Below are positions 13,699-21,183 of a stretch of 21,980 bases of DNA, one piece after another; position 1 is the stretch's first letter, and each line of letters opens with the position of its first letter. The notes under the pieces were generated by a model. The model ran no database searches. It was not told where the DNA came from and was given only the letters and a program-made list of their open reading frames with translations. The DNA comes from SYFY01 sp031385325. GTDB taxonomy: Bacteria; Pseudomonadota; Gammaproteobacteria; Pseudomonadales; Azotimanducaceae. Location: contig JANNBJ010000030.1 of assembly GCA_031385325.1 (NCBI GenBank), positions 1 through 21,980 of the forward strand, in the 5' to 3' direction. Made by a program: the position numbers and the translations under genes.

Positions 13699-15630
13699 TC
13701 ACTGTTTCAGCGTTTTGGTCAACGTCGTGATGGGGTCTTCTGCTGTTCCGGCTTTTTCGTTTGCCAGCTTTTCATGTGCTGCAGCGAGGAAGCGAACCAG
13801 CGCATCACTGAATGCACGGGCGTCGACAAACGGATGCAGGTCGCCCGCCTGGCGCGTTGCCAGCGCGTCACGTCGTTTGAAAACATCGCCCATCGCTGCA
13901 TGGTTCGGCAGGCTGACTGAAACGCCCGCGGTGTCCTTCTGTAAACGCTCGTAGCTGTTGATGTACATCTGCGTCTGCGGAGCACCCGAGAAGTTCAGAC
14001 CAACGCCGCCCAACGTGATGGCTTCGTGAGACTCTTCGCCATCCTGGACTGTGTAGCGGAATGATATTGCGCCGGGTGTGTGACCAGGCGTTGCGATGAT
14101 TGCGACCGTGGTATCGCCAAGCACGATCTGATCGCCATCGTTGGCGACGATGTCCGGGCTCGGCACAAGAAAGGCGAAGTACGGTGTTGAAGGTGCTTCG
14201 GCGACCAGTGACCAGTCATTCTTCGACATCACCACGCGTGCCCCATAACGCTTCTGGAAATACGCAGCGCCACCAGCATGATCGAAGTGACCGTGGGTGG
14301 TCAGCACATAACGGACGTCCGCCGGATTGAGCCCTAGTTTGCGCAAGCCCGCTTCGAGGTGCGGTACCCACTTACCGTACAGGGAATCGATCAGGATCAA
14401 GCCGTCGCTGGTCTTGATCACGTAGGCCGCCACCCAATCGATGCCCACATAGCCAACATTGTCGAAGACCCAGAACGGTGCGACGGCTTGTTTTGGACCT
14501 TCCCACTCCTTCCACAATGCGGCCATCGGTGCAGGCATTGGCGCACCAACCAGTTCCGGATAGACACACTCCGTGCAGCGAGCGTCGTTGACCGCTTTCC
14601 CTTCAGCAAGGTTGGTTACCCAGTCGCGGATGGCGACGTCACCGACGCGAAATGTGTAGAACTCTGGTCGCATGAGTACGGTGTGTGAATCTCCACCGGC
14701 GATAAATGAACGAAAGCCCGGTGCAGCCGTACGAATGTCGGTTTGATTGGCGCTGATCAATTCCAGCAGGCTCACGTCCTTCACACCGGACAGCGCCAGG
14801 AACTGTTTCTGGACCGCGTCTTCCGCTGCATCGTAGGCTGCAAACTGGATGTCGGGGCGAGCCTTGGCTGCACGGATATAAAGTTCTTCGTAATTGAACG
14901 ACTTGTCGTCAAGCCCGGCATAGGCGGGAGACTTCTGCAATTCTTTCACGGTACCCCATTGGGTATGCGGAAGATTGGCGCCGTCACGTCGACGATAGCC
15001 ACCGGATCCATCGCCCAGCTGGACGATCCGCGCGTCCTTGTAATGCTCGCCAATGGCGTAGGCGTAGAAGGGTGATGGGATTGAGCCGGCTGAGGACCCG
15101 GTGACGAATACGGTTTGTGGACTTGTTACGTTGGCATAAGCCCAATCCAGCACCGCATCGGTGTTGGTAAATCCGCGATGTCGTATGGTCAGGTCACCAG
15201 CCTGTCCGGGTTCGGGTGGATAGACGTGATCCGTGCGACCCAGATGCACATCACCAGAGCAATACGGCGCATAGACGATGGTGTAGCTTGCGAACGGATT
15301 GTCCTGATGACCGAAGTCGAAGATGCCGCGTGCGTTGTCGAGATTCTGGCCTGCCAGATTGACTTTGTACGTGGGCTGCAGCGTCGTATCACAGTTCTTG
15401 CGAAACCAGCAGGCGCCACCGCCTTCGAAATACACCATCAGCTTGTTGGGATCACCTGGCCGTACGAAGAACGAGTACGCGGAACCATCAGAGCAGCTGG
15501 TCTCGCCGCCAGGCTTCATCTGGTTCCAGCCCGCTGACAACTTCGTCAACGGATCGACAGTCGGTGCCGCCGGCTGTTGTGCACAGGAGGCGAGGAATGC
15601 GACAAGCAGACCGATGAGCAGAACTTTCAT
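13699..15630 (-). CDS. Lipoprotein fusion: pectin-acetylesterase-like hydrolase plus class B3-like metallo-beta-lactamase fold
   Basis: A 643-residue lipoprotein (lipobox L-A-S-C16). Residues about 30-350 resemble the pectin acetylesterase/Notum-type serine hydrolases: LMVYFEGGGACWF, then the nucleophile motif G178-S-S180-A-G182, then LGDGSGGYRR and a late DSHTVLMRPEFY segment with a probable catalytic histidine. Residues about 385-600 form an MBL domain with H446-G-H448-F-D450-H451, H517 in TPGHTPG and H577 in LPNHAAMGD. Those six positions match the ligands of class B3 enzymes (His116, His118, Asp120, His121, His196, His263), with similar spacing. The domains are joined by a linker containing C352-T-E-C355. 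Its ATG overlaps the YgiQ stop (ATGA). It may hydrolyse ester and lactone or lactam substrates at the cell surface; the substrate is unknown. Confidence 0.85.
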   Translation of the reverse strand: MKVLLIGLLVAFLASCAQQPAAPTVDPLTKLSAGWNQMKPGGETSCSDGSAYSFFVRPGDPNKLMVYFEGGGACWFRKNCDTTLQPTYKVNLAGQNLDNARGIFDFGHQDNPFASYTIVYAPYCSGDVHLGRTDHVYPPEPGQAGDLTIRHRGFTNTDAVLDWAYANVTSPQTVFVTGSSAGSIPSPFYAYAIGEHYKDARIVQLGDGSGGYRRRDGANLPHTQWGTVKELQKSPAYAGLDDKSFNYEELYIRAAKARPDIQFAAYDAAEDAVQKQFLALSGVKDVSLLELISANQTDIRTAAPGFRSFIAGGDSHTVLMRPEFYTFRVGDVAIRDWVTNLAEGKAVNDARCTECVYPELVGAPMPAPMAALWKEWEGPKQAVAPFWVFDNVGYVGIDWVAAYVIKTSDGLILIDSLYGKWVPHLEAGLRKLGLNPADVRYVLTTHGHFDHAGGAAYFQKRYGARVVMSKNDWSLVAEAPSTPYFAFLVPSPDIVANDGDQIVLGDTTVAIIATPGHTPGAISFRYTVQDGEESHEAITLGGVGLNFSGAPQTQMYINSYERLQKDTAGVSVSLPNHAAMGDVFKRRDALATRQAGDLHPFVDARAFSDALVRFLAAAHEKLANEKAGTAEDPITTLTKTLKQ

Positions 15631-17819
15631 GGTTTTTTCCTGTGCGGCGTTTTCTTGCGAGATGCAGGTCGTTGCAGATCTGCACCTTCGGCGCGGGAGT
15701 GCTGGGTTCTGAATCGTTGTTGGCCGGTGGCCAGCGGCGCCGTGCCTATGGGCTGGAATGCCGGAATCAAATGGCGTTTGCCGTTACCAATGAGATCGCT
15801 GCGACCCATACGCTTCAGGGCTTCACGCAGCAGAGGCCAGTTGGCAGCGTCGTGATAACGCAGGAAGGCTTTGTGCAAGCGTCGCTGTGCAATGCCACGC
15901 GGAATGTAAACGGCTTCGCTGTCGCGCGTCACTTTGCGTAGCGGATTGATGCCGCTGTGGTACATCGCGGTGGCCGTGGCCATCGGTGATGGCAGGAAGG
16001 CCTGTACCTGGTCAGCGCGAAAGCCGTTGGACTTCAGCCACACCGCGAGCGCCAGCATGTCGTCGTCAGTGGTACCCGGATGTGCTGCAATGAAATAGGG
16101 AATGAGGTACTGCTCCTTGCCGGCGGCCTTGGAAAACTTGTCGAACAACTCCTTGAAGCGGTAGTACGCATCCATGCCCGGCTTCATCATCTTCGACAGT
16201 GGCCCTTCAGATAACGCTTCGGGCGCGATCTTCAGATAACCGCCGGTGTGGTGCTCGGCCAGCTCCTTCACGTATTCCGGGGATTGCACGGCAAGGTCGT
16301 AACGTACCCCCGATGCGATCAGCACTTTCTTGATGCCAGGCAACGCGCGCGCCTTGCGATATAGACGAATCAGCGGGGTGTGGTCGGTGTTGAGGTTTGG
16401 ACAGATGCCAGGGTAGACACAACTTGGTCGTCGGCATGACGCTTCGACTTCGCGGCTCTTGCAGGCCAGGCGATACATGTTGGCCGTAGGACCACCAAGA
16501 TCGGAGATCACGCCGGTAAAGCCGGGTACCGAATCGCGGATGGTCTCGATTTCCTTGAGCACGGACGCTTCGGAACGCGACTGGATGATGCGGCCTTCGT
16601 GCTCCGTGATCGAACAGAATGTGCAGCCGCCGAAACAACCGCGCTGGATGGAAATCGAAAAGCGGATCATCTCGTAGGCCGGGATGTTCGCGTCGCCGTA
16701 GGCCGGGTGTGGACGACGCTGGTACGGCAGCTCGTAAACGTGATCCATTTCTTCCGTGCGTAGCGGAATCGGTGGCGGATTCACCCAGAGGAGACGATTG
16801 CCATGTGCTTGTATCAGTGGACGTGCGTTACCGGGGTTTGCCTCGCTATGAAGAATGCGCGACGCGTGTGCGTACAACACCGGATCATTACGTACCGACT
16901 CGTAACTCGGCAGCCGGATGTAGCTCATGTCCCGCTGACTGGCCGGTACATCGCGCACAAAGCGGACGATCTGCACCGCTTCCGGATCAGGCGTTGGCTC
17001 GTTTGTCATGGAATCAGCCGCTGCCGGAACGACGACCAGCGGCGCGGAGGGTGTCATCGCGTACGGATCCGGATGGCCTTCAACCTTTCCCGGCGTATCC
17101 AGATGGGTACTGTTCACTTCGATCCAGCCAGCTGGAGGCGCCTTGCGCATGAACGCGGTGCCGCGCAGGTCCTGAATGTCGGCAATCTTTTCGCCAGCAG
17201 CAATGCGGTGCGACAGATCGATGATCTGTCGTTCGGCATTGCCATACATCAGGATGTCGGCCTTCGAATCGAGCAGCACACTGCGGCGAACTTTTTCTGA
17301 CCAGTAATCGAAGTGGGCGATACGACGCAGGCTCGCTTCGATTCCGCCGATGACAATGGGGCTGTCCTTGAACGCTTCGCGGACCCGCTGTGAATACACC
17401 ACCACCGTTCGGTCAGGCCGCTTGCCACCCATGCCTCCGGGCGTGTACGCGTCATCGGAACGCACCTTGCGATCAGAGGTGTAGCGGTTGACCATCGAAT
17501 CCATGTTGCCGGCGGTGATCCCGAAGTACAGGGTGGGCGCACCCAGCACTTCGAAGTCGGCGGTGTCGTGCCAGCGGGGTTGGGCGATGATGCCCACTCT
17601 GAAGCCCTGGGCTTCCAGGGTTCGGCCAATGATGGCCATGCCGAAGCTTGGGTGATCCACATACGCATCCCCGGTCACCATGATGATGTCGCAGGCATCC
17701 CAGCCAAGTTCATCCATTTCCGCCCGTGACATCGGGAGAAATGGCGCGGGTGTCAGGCGGTGCGCCCAGAACTTGCGGTAGCTGGCAAGCGGGCGGGCGG
17801 TAGGGAGTTGCGTAGGCAT
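15627..17819 (-). CDS. ygiQ: YgiQ family radical SAM protein
   Basis: A 730-residue protein of the YgiQ family, close in arrangement to E. coli YgiQ. The N-terminal domain has APFLPMSRAEMDELGWDACD and ITAGNMDSMVNRYTSDRKVR. The radical SAM cluster motif is C395-FGG-C399-TF-C402, followed by SITEHEGRIIQSRS. This cluster binds [4Fe-4S] and cleaves S-adenosylmethionine, but the substrate is unknown for the whole family. The C-terminal part (QVQAFLPSPMATATAMYHSGINPLRK) is the DUF3362 region. The C-terminus ends in a basic run (KTPHRKKP). Start ATG 17819 has no visible Shine-Dalgarno. The gene is first in a minus-strand run and its stop overlaps the fusion gene. Confidence 0.95.
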   Translation of the reverse strand: MPTQLPTARPLASYRKFWAHRLTPAPFLPMSRAEMDELGWDACDIIMVTGDAYVDHPSFGMAIIGRTLEAQGFRVGIIAQPRWHDTADFEVLGAPTLYFGITAGNMDSMVNRYTSDRKVRSDDAYTPGGMGGKRPDRTVVVYSQRVREAFKDSPIVIGGIEASLRRIAHFDYWSEKVRRSVLLDSKADILMYGNAERQIIDLSHRIAAGEKIADIQDLRGTAFMRKAPPAGWIEVNSTHLDTPGKVEGHPDPYAMTPSAPLVVVPAAADSMTNEPTPDPEAVQIVRFVRDVPASQRDMSYIRLPSYESVRNDPVLYAHASRILHSEANPGNARPLIQAHGNRLLWVNPPPIPLRTEEMDHVYELPYQRRPHPAYGDANIPAYEMIRFSISIQRGCFGGCTFCSITEHEGRIIQSRSEASVLKEIETIRDSVPGFTGVISDLGGPTANMYRLACKSREVEASCRRPSCVYPGICPNLNTDHTPLIRLYRKARALPGIKKVLIASGVRYDLAVQSPEYVKELAEHHTGGYLKIAPEALSEGPLSKMMKPGMDAYYRFKELFDKFSKAAGKEQYLIPYFIAAHPGTTDDDMLALAVWLKSNGFRADQVQAFLPSPMATATAMYHSGINPLRKVTRDSEAVYIPRGIAQRRLHKAFLRYHDAANWPLLREALKRMGRSDLIGNGKRHLIPAFQPIGTAPLATGQQRFRTQHSRAEGADLQRPASRKKTPHRKKP

Positions 17820-17888
17820 GGCGTCGACTTGGGTTACGACGGTGAATTATTCAGGCCTTCGGCAGTGGTGGGAAGCATATTCGGGGTT

Positions 17889-17916
17889 TTGACATCAGAT
17901 CGGAACCGTAAAAGAT
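17889..17916 (+). promoter_or_regulatory. Possible sigma-70 type promoter for lemA
   Basis: A perfect -35 box TTGACA at 17889-17894 is followed after 16 bases by AAAGAT at 17911-17916, which matches TATAAT at three of six positions. It lies 66 bp before the lemA ATG, in the 162-bp gap between the divergent ygiQ and lemA genes. The -10 is weak, so the call is tentative. Confidence 0.4.
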
Positions 17917-17981
17917 GTGTTCTTGCGATTGCCCGGCTCGATCGGTGGGGCCAACATGGCGAAAATCTGAGGAGAACGGAA

Positions 17982-18575
17982 ATGGCTCACACCGCGATTC
18001 GGGTGGCAGCGGCGCTGATGCTGGTCGTCAGTTTGACCGGCTGCGGTATCAACAACATCCCGCAGCTTGATGAAAAGGCCAAGGCAGGCTGGGCGCAGGT
18101 CGAAAACCAGTACCAGCGTCGAGCAGACCTGATTCCCAATCTGGTGGCCACGGTCAAGGGCTACGCCGCGCAGGAGAAAGATGTCCTGATCGCGGTTACC
18201 GAAGCGCGCTCCAAAGTCGGGCAGATGAAGCTCGACGCGAACGCGCTCAGCGATCCTGCGCAGTTACAGGCTTTTGATGCCGCGCAAGGTGAGCTGTCCA
18301 GCGCACTCAGCCGTTTGATGGTAGTGGTGGAGAAGTATCCAGACCTCAAGTCGAACCAGAACTTCCTGACGCTGCAATCGCAACTCGAAGGCACCGAGAA
18401 TCGAATCGCTGTAGCGCGCAAGGACTACATCGAGTCTGTGTCGGCGTACAACAGCGAGATTCGTACCTTCCCCGGCAGAATCTGGCACAGTCTGCTGTAC
18501 AACGAGTTACAGGTGCGAGCGACATTCGAAGCCACCACCAAAGGTGCCGAGGAGGCACCGAAGGTCGAGTTTTGA
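17982..18575 (+). CDS. lemA: LemA family lipoprotein
   Basis: A 197-residue membrane-anchored protein of the LemA family, whose biochemical function is unknown. The N-terminal hydrophobic stretch LMLVVSLTGC21 is a lipobox (L-T-G-C). The family landmarks NIPQLDEKAKAGWAQVENQYQRRADLIPNLVATVKGYA and the closing KDYIESVSAYNSEIRTFPG are clear and give an all-helical, coiled-coil-like bundle. The start is ATG 17982, strongly supported by GAGGAGAACGGAA directly upstream; an ORF open further upstream is not used. It is followed by two TPM-domain genes with overlapping stop and start, a common arrangement for LemA. Confidence 0.95.
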   Translation: MAHTAIRVAAALMLVVSLTGCGINNIPQLDEKAKAGWAQVENQYQRRADLIPNLVATVKGYAAQEKDVLIAVTEARSKVGQMKLDANALSDPAQLQAFDAAQGELSSALSRLMVVVEKYPDLKSNQNFLTLQSQLEGTENRIAVARKDYIESVSAYNSEIRTFPGRIWHSLLYNELQVRATFEATTKGAEEAPKVEF

Positions 18576-18580
18576 AACCG

Positions 18581-19327
18581 ATGCGAGCGATCGCCAGCAG
18601 GCTGGTCGCTCTGGGTCTCATCGCCTTGAGTCCGATTCCATTCGGAACGATTGCGCACGCGGCGTCTGCACCATTGCCCCTCAGCGGTCGTGTCGTTGAT
18701 CAGGCGAACCTCCTGTCTGCCGAAACCGAATCGCGCCTCACGCAGTCGTTGACCGCCCATGAGGCGGCGACGTCGAATCAGGTGGTTGTTGTCACGCTAC
18801 CGGATCTGGGCGGTTACGCCATCGAAGAGAAAGCGCTTGAGCTTGCCCGAGCCTGGAAACTCGGTGTCGATGACCGGGACAACGGCGCCGTGCTCCTGAT
18901 CGCCGCAGCGGAGCGAGGCATTCGCATCGAGGTTGGGTATGGGCTGGAAGGCGCACTGACCGATGCCATCAGCGCCAATATCATTCGCACGCAGATGCAA
19001 CCCAGTTTTCGCAGTGGCAACTTCGACCAGGGCGTTGAAGCTGGCGTTGCCGCGATGCTTGCTGCCATCGTCGGTGAATATGAAGCCAAGCCTGTAGAAG
19101 ACGAAAGCGGAATGGATCAGATCATCATCGCGGTGATCATCATCATCATTCTGTGGCAGTTGTTTGGTCCACGCAGTGGCGGGCGTCGCCGCCGAGGGTC
19201 GGGCATGATCGTTGGCCCAGGTAGTTTTGGGTCGGGTGGGTTTGGTGGGGGTGGAGGCGGCGGCGGGGGTGGCTTCAGTGGTGGTGGCGGGGGCTTTGGC
19301 GGCGGAGGCGCGTCAGGCGGATGGTAA
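18581..19327 (+). CDS. TPM-domain protein (YgcG/DUF477 family) with Gly-rich tail
   Basis: A secreted or membrane-tethered protein of 248 residues. The signal peptide ends about residue 27 (TIAHA-AS). The TPM domain follows with LSGRVVDQANLLSAETESRL, QVVVVTLPDLGG and ALELARAWKLGVDDRDNGAVLLI, then VGYGLEGALTDAISANII. A hydrophobic segment (IIIAVIIIIILWQLF) follows, then a basic RRRR stretch and a glycine-rich tail of about 40 residues. That gives a periplasmic TPM domain and a tail on the other side of the membrane. The role is unknown; some relatives act in photosystem repair or have phosphatase-like activity. ATG 18581 is chosen, with TTG 18572 possible because TTGA overlaps the lemA stop. 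Confidence 0.9.
   Translation: MRAIASRLVALGLIALSPIPFGTIAHAASAPLPLSGRVVDQANLLSAETESRLTQSLTAHEAATSNQVVVVTLPDLGGYAIEEKALELARAWKLGVDDRDNGAVLLIAAAERGIRIEVGYGLEGALTDAISANIIRTQMQPSFRSGNFDQGVEAGVAAMLAAIVGEYEAKPVEDESGMDQIIIAVIIIIILWQLFGPRSGGRRRRGSGMIVGPGSFGSGGFGGGGGGGGGGFSGGGGGFGGGGASGGW
19225..19320 (+). repeat. Glycine-codon low-complexity tract in the TPM gene tail
   Basis: A run of GGN codons encodes a stretch of Gly with scattered Phe and Ser, broken by FSGGGGGFGGGGASGGW. Such tails occur in many TPM proteins next to LemA. The tract is prone to slippage, so frame or copy-number errors in assemblies would fall here. Confidence 0.8.
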
Positions 19328-19935
19328 TGTTGTCAGACCACGCACTCGAACGCGTACGCGCGGCAGTTGAAGCGGCGGAGCGCACGACCGATGCCGAGTT
19401 CGTGACCGTGCTTGCACGCGAAGCCGACCCGTATCACTTCATTCCTACGGTTTGGGCCGCCATGATTGCGATGTTGGTGCCAGGCGCGGTTCTCTTCGGT
19501 CCGTGGTGGATTACGCAGGCCGATGTCTTCGTCCTGCAGCTGATCGTCTTCGCTGTGTTGACCGGCTTGTTCAGGCTGCCCTGGTTCAAGCACAAGCTGG
19601 TGCCGCGCAGCATCAGGATTCAGCGCGCCACCGATCTGGCTTACCGACAGTTTCTCGAACAGAGTGTGCATCGAACCGACCGCGGGCTGGGCGTGCTGTT
19701 CTTTGTTGCCGAAGCCGAGCACTATGCGCAGCTCATTGCGGACGGTGGAATTGATGCGCATGTGGACCAGGCGGAGTGGCAGAGAGTGATCGATGTATTC
19801 ACTGCCCGGGTGAAAAGAGGTGAAGTCGAAGCTGGCTTTCTCCAGGCGATAGCGGCCGTCGGCGTCATCATGCAGCGTGTTGCGCCGGCGTCGACGACGC
19901 ACGACGAATTACCGAACCACCTGATACTGCTCTGA
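19327..19935 (+). CDS. Second TPM-domain membrane protein, LemA module
   Basis: A 202-residue protein. The N-terminal MLSDHALERVRAAVEAAERTTDAEFVTVLA is the start of a degenerate TPM domain. Two hydrophobic segments follow (about residues 39-58 and 67-83), then a second half with SVHRTDRGLGVLFFVAEAEHYAQLIADGGIDAHVD. This split domain with inserted membrane helices is typical of the third gene in LemA-TPM-TPM clusters. ATG 19327 overlaps the stop of the preceding gene as TAATG; an in-frame ATG at 19321 adds two residues but has less support. It is probably cotranscribed with lemA and the first TPM gene. Confidence 0.82.
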   Translation: MLSDHALERVRAAVEAAERTTDAEFVTVLAREADPYHFIPTVWAAMIAMLVPGAVLFGPWWITQADVFVLQLIVFAVLTGLFRLPWFKHKLVPRSIRIQRATDLAYRQFLEQSVHRTDRGLGVLFFVAEAEHYAQLIADGGIDAHVDQAEWQRVIDVFTARVKRGEVEAGFLQAIAAVGVIMQRVAPASTTHDELPNHLILL

Positions 19936-19943
19936 CTCTAACG

Positions 19944-20750
19944 ATGCATCCCAGGCTCAGCGAAGTGATTGGACTGCTTGATCTCGAAGCGATCGAGATG
20001 AATCTGTTTCGCGCGCGACATCCTGCAGGGCGGACACATCGGCTGTATGGTGGCCAGATCATGGCGCAGGCGTTGATGGCAGCGGCGCGAACGGTTACGT
20101 CCGACCGCTCTGTTCATTCGCTGCACGGATATTTTCTGCAGGCCGGCAATCCGAAGGTACCTGCGATCATTGAAGTGGAACGCATCCGCGATGGCCGATC
20201 GTTCACCACGCGCCGTGTGCTCGTCATTCAGAACGGCGTCGCCATCTTCAATCTTGATGCGTCCTTCCAGGTGCCTGAACAAGGCCTTGAACACGCAGTT
20301 CCGAAGTCAGACCGGCTGCCCCCATCCGAAGACAAGATATCGGCAGCGATGCGTGACAGCACATTCATCACCTGGCGCCACGATCACCGACGATTGATGA
20401 CAGAGAAGCCCCAGCCGCCTGCGCAGGATCTGTGGTTCCGTGCTAACGGCCAGCTGCCTGATGACCCGATGCTGCACACCGCGCTCCTGGTCTATGAGTC
20501 TGACAACGCGCTGCTTGCAACTTCTCGACTGCCACATCGTGGCAACTTTGTGCGCGAGAAAATGCAGGTGGCAAGTCTTGATCACGCCATGTGGTTCCAT
20601 CGACCGGCGCGTGTTGACCAGTGGTTACTCTATGCACTGGACAGCCCGTCAACATCCGGTGCGCGCGGACTCAATCGTGGCACGATCCATACCGCCGATG
20701 GGACTCTGGTTGCGTCGACGGTACAAGAAGGGCTGATCAGGGTTTTGTAG
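19944..20750 (+). CDS. tesB: Acyl-CoA thioesterase II
   Basis: Cytosolic thioesterase that releases free fatty acid from acyl-CoA, 268 residues against about 285 in E. coli. The double-hotdog layout is clear: the first hotdog with RLYGGQIMAQALMAAA and SLHGYFLQAGNP, the second with SLDHAMWFHRP. The catalytic trio of E. coli TesB (Asp204, Thr228, Gln278) corresponds to D213, T237 and Q261 here. ATG 19944 is the start, 8 bases after the TPM gene stop, so it may be read with the lemA operon. No reason is visible for the neighbourhood beyond convenience. Confidence 0.93.
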   Translation: MHPRLSEVIGLLDLEAIEMNLFRARHPAGRTHRLYGGQIMAQALMAAARTVTSDRSVHSLHGYFLQAGNPKVPAIIEVERIRDGRSFTTRRVLVIQNGVAIFNLDASFQVPEQGLEHAVPKSDRLPPSEDKISAAMRDSTFITWRHDHRRLMTEKPQPPAQDLWFRANGQLPDDPMLHTALLVYESDNALLATSRLPHRGNFVREKMQVASLDHAMWFHRPARVDQWLLYALDSPSTSGARGLNRGTIHTADGTLVASTVQEGLIRVL

Positions 20751-20808
20751 AGTAGTCCCTCTCAATTCGCCGAATAACCGGAAACAGCAACAGCGCACCA
20801 GACGTGGA

Positions 20809-21141
20809 TTACCTTCTGTCTTCTGGTGAGGGCAGCTTAACGACGTTGTTACCTGTATTTTTCTGTGCGTCGACGTCGCGCACTTCCCGCAAGAAATGTG
20901 GCGACACATTCCATCGTTGCCCTGTGTCTGTGAGGACCGTCACCGTCTTCTTGTTGAACTTCATCAGCGTGCCGAACTGACGTTCACGGCCAGGCGCTTC
21001 AAAACTGACTTTGTCACCCGGCGTAAAACGCATCATCTCGTGGTGCGAGCGATAGGCTTCAAGGAACTTCAGCCGTTCCACAATCTTGTGGTTCAGTGCC
21101 ACCAGTTCAGCTTCCGACAGATCGTCGATATTGATCTTCAA
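20809..21141 (-). CDS. Small conserved protein with SH3/KOW-like segment
   Basis: About 110 residues from TTG 21141, with product MKINIDDLSEAELVALNHKIVE, a helical start. AGGAGG at 21146-21151 lies 4 bases upstream and favours TTG over an ATG at 21177. After the helix comes EMMRFTPGDKVSFEAPGRERQFGTLMKFNKKTVTVLTDTGQRWNVSPHFLREV, which has the alternating pattern of an SH3/KOW-like barrel. I recall conserved homologues in gammaproteobacteria but no known function. It lies 42 bp after the stop of the CoA transferase gene and could be cotranscribed with it. Nucleic acid or protein binding is only an inference. Confidence 0.7.
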   Translation of the reverse strand: MKINIDDLSEAELVALNHKIVERLKFLEAYRSHHEMMRFTPGDKVSFEAPGRERQFGTLMKFNKKTVTVLTDTGQRWNVSPHFLREVRDVDAQKNTGNNVVKLPSPEDRR

Positions 21142-21183
21142 TTGCCCTCCTCGCCCGTTGCCGGCATGTGGCGACAAGCCACT

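Noticed and set aside
13699..15630. The esterase-lactamase gene as two genes joined by a frameshift
   Set aside because: The frame is open throughout, the linker is plausible and both domains keep their key residues. No internal ribosome binding site and start pair is evident at the boundary. I cannot exclude an assembly artefact without reads.
19225..19320. Gly-rich tract as a CRISPR-like or tandem-repeat array
   Set aside because: It is plain low-complexity GGN coding for a Gly-rich tail, with no conserved repeat-spacer spacing.
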